A stretch of 39,839 nt of DNA. Source: Thermosipho sp. (in: thermotogales) (GTDB lineage: Bacteria > Thermotogota > Thermotogae > Thermotogales > Fervidobacteriaceae). The notes beneath the pieces were generated by a model, which worked only from the letters and a program-made list of their open reading frames with translations, made no database searches and was not told the DNA's origin. Below, piece by piece: positions 34,026 through 39,839 of the stretch (positions are counted from its first letter, which is position 1; every line of letters begins with the position of its first letter). Made by a program: the position numbers and the translations under genes. The stretch covers positions 1-39,839 of the forward strand of contig JASKLO010000013.1 of NCBI GenBank assembly GCA_030153605.1, in the 5' to 3' direction.

Positions 34026-35222
34026 TTAAGTCAAAATCAGAAATAGAACAGCACTGACAATTGCAGCAAATGGAACAGTTACAAACCAAGAAATTATAAT
34101 ATTTTTCAAAATTCCTACATTAACGACTTCAATTCCCCTAGCAAATCCAACACCTGATACAGCACCTACAACAGTGTGAGTTGTTGAAATTGGCATACCC
34201 AAAGTAGAGGCTATCAAAACTGTAGTAGCGGCTGAAAAGTCAATAGCAAAGCCTCTAGTATTATTTAATTCGGTGATATCTTCTCCTACAGTTTTCATTA
34301 CTTTATGTCCAAGTGTAGCTACTCCAATCGAAATTCCCAAACCACCAAGGGCCAAAATATAAATTGGAATATTAATTACGCCTGAAAAAGAATTTGTAGT
34401 TAAAATAATATAAATTAAAGCTAAAGGACCTACGGCGTTGGCAACGTCGTTAGCACCGTGGGAAAAACTAACATAACAAGAGGTAACTATTTGAGCATTT
34501 TTAAATATCTTTTCTACCAATGAATATTCATCTTTTTCAATAGATGAAGTTTTATGAAGAAAAATATAGGAAAGTATATAAGCTATAATTCCAAGAATAA
34601 TTCCTATTACATTTCCAAATTGTATACTCTCTTTGAGAGTTTTTACTACAAACTAAACTCCTATAGTATAAAAAGTTATTCCTAGAAGAATAGGAGCTAC
34701 GATTTTTGCGGCCTTTGCAGGATGTTTTCTATGAAGTATGGACCAGGATATAAATTTAAAAACAACATAAGCAAAAGCTCCGCCTATTAAAGGAGATGTG
34801 ATCCATGTTATAACAATTTTCAAAAGAGTAATCCAATTTATTACGTTTAATCCTCCGGCGGCTATTCCAAATCCAACCATACCACCTACTATTGAGTGAG
34901 TAGTAGATACAGGCATTCCCCAATGAGTGGCAAACAAGATCCAAATAGTTGCAGCTATTAAGGCTGAAAAAGCACCAACGAGAATGTAGTTAGTATCATT
35001 TATTTGTTCTAAATTTACTATTCCTTTAGCAATAGTTTTAGTTACATGAGAGCCAAAAAGAACTGCTCCTAAAAACTCTAGAATTGAAGCAATAATAACA
35101 GCTTGTTTTGGGGTAATTGCTTTAGCGCCTACAGCAGTGGACATACTATTTGCGACATCATTTGCACCAATTGAATAAGCCATTCCAAAGCCTACTATAA
35201 ATGCTATAATTATTAGTATCAT
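34026..35222 (-). pseudogene. pit: PiT-family phosphate permease interrupted by an in-frame TAG
   Basis: Two ORFs, 34653-35222 (189 residues) and a downstream part ending at 34026, lie in one frame and together give a complete PiT permease of about 398 codons. The N-terminal half has the signature SIGANDVANSMSTAVGAKA and WGMPVSTTHSIVGG; the C-terminal half repeats it as SFSHGANDVANAVGPLA and LGMPISTTHTVVGAV. The only lesion is TAG at 34653-34655, after FYTIGV; sense coding resumes at once (FVVKTLKESIQFGNVIGIIL). The second half has no good start with a ribosome binding site at 34520. Either this is a recent nonsense mutation, a sequence error, or a read-through site. DUF47 lies directly upstream, as usual for Pit systems. 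Confidence 0.85.
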
Positions 35223-35234
35223 GTTTGAACCTCC

Positions 35235-35906
35235 TTATCTAATAATCATTCTAATTCTTTCAACTACGTTTTCTGCCCTATCGGAAATTTTCATTAATAA
35301 GATTACAACATTGTTCAAAAATATTATATCTACGGGATTTAAATTATTTTTTTGTTTAAAAAGTAGTCTTCCTATTTCTATTCCCAATTGATCAGTGGAG
35401 CTTTCATCAGCTTCAACGCTATAAGTAATGCTATCCTCTTTTGAAATTTCATTAGGTGAAAAATCAGATTCTACAACTACTTTGAGTTCATCCACAGAAG
35501 TCTTCATAAGGTTAATAGATTCAAAAACAACATTTCCTAATTTTTTGATTTTATCTACAATTTCTTCAGGACAATTTTCTACTTGGTTCATGGTAAGAAC
35601 TTTCACAAAATCGTCTATTGCATCAATAATCGAATCCTGATTGTGGATAATTTGAAGAGCATCAATTCGGTCAAAATAGCTCCATTTAAGTTTTGTATAT
35701 ATTTCCCTAAGCCTTGTTTTTACTTTATCTGCTTGAGATTCAAATTTATCAATATCATTAGAAAAATTTAAAACATCTTTACCATCGAAATATGAATCCA
35801 AAATTTCAGGGATAAGTTTTCCTGATTTTAAACATAATTCTGCATGTTCACTTAATAATTTTGTAGGAGATACCTCCGGAAACAATCGGTCAATAAACCT
35901 TTTCAT
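35235..35906 (-). CDS. DUF47 family PhoU-like protein
   Basis: This 223-residue all-helical protein of the DUF47/TIGR00153 family is PhoU-like and typically encoded next to PiT phosphate permeases. Features include the LSEHAELCLKSG start, FESQADKVKTRLREI near residue 53 and the C-terminal ISDRAENVVERIRMII, which resembles the PhoU metal-binding ExxxD pattern. It probably controls the adjacent permease. The gene lies 12 bases before pit and 11 after the DUF1858 gene. If pit is truly broken, this regulator has lost its partner here. Confidence 0.93.
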   Translation of the reverse strand: MKRFIDRLFPEVSPTKLLSEHAELCLKSGKLIPEILDSYFDGKDVLNFSNDIDKFESQADKVKTRLREIYTKLKWSYFDRIDALQIIHNQDSIIDAIDDFVKVLTMNQVENCPEEIVDKIKKLGNVVFESINLMKTSVDELKVVVESDFSPNEISKEDSITYSVEADESSTDQLGIEIGRLLFKQKNNLNPVDIIFLNNVVILLMKISDRAENVVERIRMIIR

Positions 35907-35917
35907 ATTTTCCCTCC

Positions 35918-36151
35918 TTAAATATCTAAACTAATTTCTTTTTCAGGCCCACCATGTTCTTCGACAATTTTATTTAATTTGTATAGAATTTTATCCAAAT
36001 CAAGGCCAAGTTTTAAAATTTCTTCTCCAAGGGTGCCCCATTTTACATCTCCACATTCTATAACCTTTATTCCTATTTCAAGTAGAGGAGAAATTAAATA
36101 TGGAAATTTTAAGGCAATTGTTTCAAATTCAGTGTCCTTTGTTATCCACAT
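35918..36151 (-). CDS. DUF1858 domain-containing protein
   Basis: This small protein of 77 residues has the DUF1858 pattern: ITKDTEFETIALKFP near the start, then LLEIGIKVIECGDVKWGTLGEEI and LDLDKILYKLNKIV. The family is related to the N-terminal ScdA/RIC domain and sometimes tied to iron-sulfur or redox proteins; a function is not established. One cysteine is present. The ATG at 36151 has GGGGGTG with good spacing. It overlaps the end of the broken membrane-protein gene by 23 bases. Confidence 0.8.
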   Translation of the reverse strand: MWITKDTEFETIALKFPYLISPLLEIGIKVIECGDVKWGTLGEEILKLGLDLDKILYKLNKIVEEHGGPEKEISLDI

Positions 36152-37158
36152 TATTTTCACCCCCATTTTCCAAGTTCATTATATAGTTTCTATTAGAAAT
36201 TGTAAAGAAAATTGTGCCTAACAATAAGATTACATAGAATGTAACAAATCTATATATAGTAATAATATTTATAGCAATTGAAGGGCCAAATAACTCTGAA
36301 AATACAATTTGATAAGTTCCTTCAATTCCCCCACTTGATCCTGGAGTAGGAATATAATATGCAACTGTATTCATCATTACAAAAATTCCTAGCAAAGAAA
36401 AGAATGAAATTTCTTTAGGAACGTATGTTTTTACAATTAAAAAAAGAATAGAGTTATAGAGAAGAAGAGTAAGAAAATAAAGTAGCATGTCAATAAAAAG
36501 CAACCATGGATTTTTAAGCCATAGAATTTTTATGCTTTCTTGAAGGTTATTAATCCAATCATTTACTTCTTGTTCTGTAAATTTTAACTTAAAAATTTTT
36601 TTAAAGAAAAAAAGGAATTTTTTCAGTATTTTTCTATTTACAAAGTTCAAAAAGATAGCAAATGATATAGCTAATCCTACGAAAAAACCGATTAAAACAA
36701 TTGATAATCCAAAACTTTTAGGCATAATTTTTAAAACACTTTTTATAAAAATTAGATCAAGAAAAAGAATAACAAAAGAAATTTCAAGCGTTTTTGAAAT
36801 AACTATATTTGTAGCATCAGTACCCTTAATTTTATTCTTTGTTAAATGATAAATCTGATAAGGTTGGCCACCAATAGACATAGGAGTGATAAAAGTAAAG
36901 AAGGCTGCAAAAAAAAATATTTTTCAAAGATTCAATAAATGGAAGTTTGTAACCAAAAAATTTTAGCATCATTTGAAGTCTTAAAGCATTAATAATATAA
37001 ATCAAAAATAGAATGAGTAAATTTATTGAAAGTATTTTTATTGGAAATTTAAACACAGAAAAAATATTAAAATTTTTTGAAAAAAGCATTTGAAATATTG
37101 CTATAATTGTAAGACTAATTAAAATAGATATAAGAACTTTTTTATATATCCCTCTCAT
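36129..37158 (-). pseudogene. Flippase-like/UPF0104 (YbhN/AglD-like) membrane protein with a frameshift in an A9 run
   Basis: Two overlapping ORFs encode one membrane protein of about 342 residues. The N-terminal part (from 37158) reads ESLKNIFF and then goes out of frame, ending at 36832. The C-terminal part, with the family stretch ITPMSIGGQPYQIYHL and TPGSSGGIEGTYQIVF, is in the next frame and runs to 36129. The shift falls in nine A on the plus strand at 36909-36917 (T9 in the coding strand). With eight T the reading is IFFAAFFTFITPMSIGG, a natural family sequence. Either an indel has inactivated it, the base count is wrong, or polymerase slippage restores the frame. The family includes lipid-flippase-like and LPG-synthase membrane domains. 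Its start overlaps ispD. Confidence 0.8.
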
Positions 37159-37843
37159 CTTTTTCTCTCCGTAATAAAAATTCAGAAATTAAAATATCTT
37201 CTTTTGTGGTGATTTTTAGATTAAATTTGCTTCCAGGAACAATTTGAAGAGAATAACCTGCTTTTTTTACAACTGATGAATCATCAGTAAACGAACAAAT
37301 TTTTTCAATATTTTTTTCAAAAGAATCAACAAGTAATCCAAACTTAAAAGTTTGAGGAGTTTGAATGATATACGTATTTTCTCTATTCGGGAATTCAATG
37401 ATTTTATTGTTTTTCACTATACCTATTGTGTTTTCTGATTGGATAGCTGTAACTGCTGTTCCAAATTCTTTTGCTATCTTAATATTTTTTAAAATAATTT
37501 CTTTGGAAACAAAAGGACGAACACCATCATGAATTAAAACAATATCATCATAATTCAATAATTTTTTTAAAAAATTTATGGCATTTAAAGTTGATTCTTC
37601 TCTGCAATTACCCCCCTCAATAACTTGTATTTTTTTTAAAAATGAATATTTTTTTAAAATTTTAATGGTTTCTTCTAAAAACTTAGGATTAGATACAATC
37701 AGAATAAAATCAATATTAGGAAGGATGAACTTTTCAATAGTATGTTCAATAATAGTTTTTCCAAATAAATTATAAAATTGTTTTGGTTGATTTTTATCAA
37801 ATCTTTCACCCTTACCTCCAAAAAGCAAAACAGCTACCACCAT
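37142..37843 (-). CDS. ispD: 2-C-methyl-D-erythritol 4-phosphate cytidylyltransferase
   Basis: The 233-residue product transfers CMP to MEP in isoprenoid synthesis. Motifs are LLFGGKGERF near residues 5-14, NQPKQFYNLFGK, VIEGGNCREES, IHDGVRPFV near 102-110 and IIQTPQTFKF near 156-165. The usual start is AAGxGxR with HDAARP or HDxVRP, all close to what is seen. The related ribitol-5-phosphate cytidylyltransferase (TarI) cannot be excluded from motifs alone. The start at 37843 lies just after the upstream stop; an in-frame ATG at 37855 is possible. It overlaps the next membrane-protein gene by 17 bases. Confidence 0.88.
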   Translation of the reverse strand: MVVAVLLFGGKGERFDKNQPKQFYNLFGKTIIEHTIEKFILPNIDFILIVSNPKFLEETIKILKKYSFLKKIQVIEGGNCREESTLNAINFLKKLLNYDDIVLIHDGVRPFVSKEIILKNIKIAKEFGTAVTAIQSENTIGIVKNNKIIEFPNRENTYIIQTPQTFKFGLLVDSFEKNIEKICSFTDDSSVVKKAGYSLQIVPGSKFNLKITTKEDILISEFLLRREKDERDI

Positions 37844-37844
37844 T

Positions 37845-38705
37845 TTATTTATCATCCAATCCGTATAATTTTATTTTATAAGAAAGGGTTTTGTAATTCA
37901 TATTAAGCAAATCACATGCTTCCTTACGTGATTTAGAATTTTTTAATGCAAGTTTAATGTATTTCTTTTCAATTTGTTTTACTAAACTGTTAGTTAATTT
38001 TGGGAGATCAATTTTTTCAAATTTTGAATAATTTTTTCCAGGAATTTCAATTAAGCCTGTTGATGCGTAGATATGAATAACTTTTATAAGTTCTTTAGTG
38101 TTTCTTGGCCAGTTATATTCTTTTAATAAAGATAATTCAAATTCATCAGGAATTCTTTTTTCTATATTTTTATGTTTTGAATAAATTGATGATAGTATTT
38201 TGTCAACCATATGTGGAATATCATCTTTTCTTTTTCTTAGAGGTGGAATTGCAATTCCTTTATTTTTAGAAAATTTAATTTTTGTATTAGGGAGTGAGTT
38301 CAAGAAATAATTTTTATATTCTTCAATAAACATTCCTTCTTCATATTTTAAAGTTATTTCAATTTTGTCCTTATTTTTATTAACTATTTTTTCGAGAAAC
38401 TCTCTAATTACAGGACCTTGTAATTCAGGAGAAGAAAACAGTAAGTCAAATTTTTGTTTTAAATTAGAATATTTGATTTTTTCTTCAAGTAAAGAAACAG
38501 CTAGTTCAAATTCTTTTATTGAATGTACAACAATCTTACCAGGAAGAGTTAATTCCTGGTTTTTAAAAAATACTATATCCCAATTTTCTTCTTTAAGTTT
38601 TTCAAAAAAATTTGAATTATAAATTTCAAAAATCACATTTTGATGATTATAGAAAAATCCCCTCAGGTTCTCTAAAAGAGCCTGAGGGATTAAAACTTTA
38701 ATCAA
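37845..38705 (-). CDS. Degenerate NtrC-like regulator with Fis-type DNA-binding domain
   Basis: This 286-residue protein keeps the back end of a sigma-54 activator: IPPLRKRKDDIPHMV near residues 153-167 (typically LPPLRERxEDI), YNWPRNTKELIKVI near 198 (typically YxWPGNVREL) and a Fis-type helix-turn-helix SRKEACDLLNMNYKTLSYKIKLYG at the C-terminus (quoted in part: ACDLLNMNYKTLSYKI). The front of the AAA+ domain is missing: there is no Walker A GESGTGKE, no GAFTGA loop and no DExD. It cannot be a standard sigma-54 activator and may be a DNA-binding regulator with a shrunken effector domain. The start is TTG at 38705, after AAGGGGTGA. A terminator-like hairpin lies in its first codons. Confidence 0.75.
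   Translation of the reverse strand: MIKVLIPQALLENLRGFFYNHQNVIFEIYNSNFFEKLKEENWDIVFFKNQELTLPGKIVVHSIKEFELAVSLLEEKIKYSNLKQKFDLLFSSPELQGPVIREFLEKIVNKNKDKIEITLKYEEGMFIEEYKNYFLNSLPNTKIKFSKNKGIAIPPLRKRKDDIPHMVDKILSSIYSKHKNIEKRIPDEFELSLLKEYNWPRNTKELIKVIHIYASTGLIEIPGKNYSKFEKIDLPKLTNSLVKQIEKKYIKLALKNSKSRKEACDLLNMNYKTLSYKIKLYGLDDK
38653..38691 (-). terminator. Terminator-like hairpin inside the start of the NtrC-like gene
   Basis: On the minus strand, arms at 38681-38691 and 38656-38667 pair as AATCCCTCAGG with CCTGAGGGGATT (one bulged G), with a secondary CTCT/AGAG pairing in the loop, and TTTTT follows. It begins about 19 bases after the arcC stop and so is well placed to terminate arcC, yet it lies within codons 5-18 of the downstream ORF. 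Confidence 0.7.
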
Positions 38706-38709
38706 AATT

Positions 38710-39648
38710 TCACCCCTTAATTATTTTTGTTCCAGTTTCACCCCTCAAAGCTTTATCTAGAACAGTCATGTCAGTAATTATACATTCTTTTCCAGTTGAT
38801 TCGACAAAATCAATAGCAGCTTCAATTTTTGGGCCCATACTTCCCTTTGGAAAATGTCCTTCAGATAAATATCTTTTTGCATCTGAAATTGTTAGAGTAT
38901 CAAGTTCTTTTTGGTTTTCTTTTCCATAATTCAAATATACTTTCTCTACACCTGTTAAAATAATTAGTACATCTGCATTTATTTCTTTGGCTAGCAGTGC
39001 ACTTGCTCTATCCTTATCTATAACGGCTTCAACGCCTTTAATTTTACCATCTTCAACAATAACTGGAATTCCACCACCACCAGCAGCAATAACAATCACA
39101 TCTTTAGACATTAACAATTTTATCACATCTTTTTCTATTATATCTAGTGGTTTAGGTGAAGGTACCACTCTTCTCCATCCTCTTCCAGCATCTTCTTTTA
39201 TTATCCAACCTTTTTCTTTCATTAATTTTTTGGCTTCTTCTTCACTATAAAATGGACCAACAGGTTTGGTTGGGTTTTGAAAGGCTGGGTCATTTTTATC
39301 AACAATAATTTGAGTTACTAAAGCAGCAATTTGATAATTTTTTCCTTCTTCTTTTAATTCATTATATAAAGTTTGGGCAATCATATAACCTAAACTACCT
39401 TGAGTTTGCGCGTCGTTTACATCGATTGGAAAGGGAGGAATCTTGTCTTTTGCAATTTCTTGTTGAACTAAAAGATTACCTACTTGCGGACCATTTCCGT
39501 GAGTAATTGCAATATCAAATTCATCTAACATTTTTGAAATAAATTTTGCTGTTTCACTTAGATTTTTTAACATATTTTCAGCTGTTGCCTTTTCACCTGG
39601 CCTATTTACGGCATTTCCACCAATAGCAACTACTGCCAACTTTTTCAT
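38710..39648 (-). CDS. arcC: Carbamate kinase
   Basis: This 312-residue amino-acid-kinase-fold enzyme reversibly makes ATP from carbamoyl phosphate and ADP. Motifs are AIGGNAVNRPGE near residues 8-19, THGNGPQVGNLL near 49-60, QTQGSLGYMIAQ, AAGGGGIPV near 198-206 and KGSMGPKIEAA near 270. Length matches the family. It has no arcA or argF in the window; a role in arginine, citrulline or purine/allantoin-type fermentation or in carbamoyl-phosphate supply is possible. The ATG follows GGAGGGAAA. It lies 14 bases after the phosphate butyryltransferase-like gene. Confidence 0.97.
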   Translation of the reverse strand: MKKLAVVAIGGNAVNRPGEKATAENMLKNLSETAKFISKMLDEFDIAITHGNGPQVGNLLVQQEIAKDKIPPFPIDVNDAQTQGSLGYMIAQTLYNELKEEGKNYQIAALVTQIIVDKNDPAFQNPTKPVGPFYSEEEAKKLMKEKGWIIKEDAGRGWRRVVPSPKPLDIIEKDVIKLLMSKDVIVIAAGGGGIPVIVEDGKIKGVEAVIDKDRASALLAKEINADVLIILTGVEKVYLNYGKENQKELDTLTISDAKRYLSEGHFPKGSMGPKIEAAIDFVESTGKECIITDMTVLDKALRGETGTKIIKG

Positions 39649-39662
39649 AATTTCCCTCCTTT

Positions 39663-39839
39663 TTATTTGCTTATAGCTGCAGCTAATGCAATTGAATTTA
39701 TTTTTGATTCACTTGAATCTGCTCTTGAAACAATTATTATTGGAACTTTTGCTCCAACAACTAATCCGGCAATTTTACCATTTGCAAGATAAACAGCAGA
39801 TTTTCCAAGAAAATTTCCACTGTGGATATCTGGAACAAC
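39663..39839 (-). CDS. Phosphate butyryltransferase/acetyltransferase-like protein, C-terminal part (cut by window edge)
   Basis: The frame is open from the window edge to TAA at 39663-39665 and gives the last 58 residues. They read VVPDIHSGNFLGKSAVY, then KIAGLVVGAKVPIIIVSRADSSESK and a closing SIALAAAI (quoted in part: GLVVGAKVPIIIVSRADS). This matches the C-terminus of the phosphate acetyl/butyryltransferase family, where GAKxPIVLTSRADS is a signature. Phosphate butyryltransferase is more likely than Pta on these residues. It is upstream of arcC by 14 bases; both handle acyl or carbamoyl phosphate, so a fermentation unit is plausible. The N-terminus lies outside the window. Confidence 0.85.
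   Translation of the reverse strand, partial: VVPDIHSGNFLGKSAVYLANGKIAGLVVGAKVPIIIVSRADSSESKINSIALAAAISK

Noticed and set aside
33982-34089. Cysteine-rich N-terminal extension of MutS2 (reads MVCNCSICCNCQCC).
   Set aside because: It is an out-of-frame reading of the pit 3' end; the ATG at 33981 has AAGGAG and matches the family N-terminus.
34026-34520. The downstream half of pit as an independent gene starting at TTG 34520.
   Set aside because: No ribosome binding site precedes it, the reading frame continues unbroken upstream to the TAG, and coding-like sequence fills the interval, so one interrupted gene is the simpler reading.
1-39839. CRISPR arrays, insertion sequences, prophage genes or toxin-antitoxin pairs.
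   Set aside because: No regularly spaced repeat, transposase, integrase or small toxin-antitoxin pair was recognised on either strand; the window is core-type chromosome.

Overview
The window is AT-rich bacterial chromosome whose proteins look like Thermotogales, most likely Thermosipho or a close relative. The best evidence is DNA polymerase I, which resembles remembered Thermosipho africanus Pol I over its whole length, including the N-terminal MFLFDGTGLVYRA stretch. ThyX, a Na+-type membrane pyrophosphatase, a DRTGG-domain protein, PhoU-like DUF47, frequent TTG starts and very tight gene packing also fit. Species identity is inferred, not searched.

Layout. 1-2640 (minus): acylphosphatase, YfcE-like phosphoesterase, class II glutamine amidotransferase, then a separately promoted unit of a 19-codon leader ORF and CorA. 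2640-10510 (plus): an exported PHP-domain metallohydrolase; clpC-radA-degV from a near-consensus promoter; a terminator; a YhhQ-type queuosine-precursor transporter. 10530-10702: tRNA-Asp(GTC) with its own promoter and a bidirectional terminator. 10700-13600 (minus): oadB, a 2[4Fe-4S] ferredoxin, korA and a cysteine-cluster protein. 13620-22860 (minus): a HolB-like protein, an ECF-type ATPase, SAM hydrolase, a divergent phosphofructokinase, hppA, secF, secD, yajC, folD and a DRTGG protein. 22865-31653 (minus): thyX, rnhB, a lipoprotein, an exported lipase-like hydrolase, a sirtuin, a half-size ChrA, xseB, xseA, polA and an AhpD-like protein, mostly overlapping end to start. 31687-39839 (minus): mutS2, a PiT phosphate permease broken by an in-frame TAG, DUF47, DUF1858, a flippase-like membrane protein broken in an A9 run, ispD, a degenerate NtrC-like regulator, carbamate kinase and the 3' end of a phosphate butyryltransferase-like gene.

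Functional themes: protein quality control and repair (clpC, radA), DNA replication and repair (polA, xseAB, mutS2, rnhB, holB-like), protein export (secDF-yajC), one-carbon and dTMP synthesis (folD, thyX), ion-coupled energy conservation (hppA, oadB, kor) and phosphate uptake (pit-DUF47). I saw no CRISPR array, IS element, phage gene or rRNA, and no stretch over 300 bases without a gene.

Most interesting: (1) an acidic/proline-rich leader ORF (MNSESYPSSYSDEPLPRPP) ahead of corA, reminiscent of enterobacterial Mg2+-sensing leaders; (2) three complementary segments before hppA that can form two mutually exclusive hairpins, one of which hides the ribosome binding site; (3) an intact ABC ATPase gene with no ATG, GTG or TTG ahead of its Walker A; (4) a phosphofructokinase paralogue that keeps the sugar-phosphate pocket but has lost phosphoryl-donor residues, next to the membrane pyrophosphatase; (5) two genes interrupted by single lesions within 2.5 kb.
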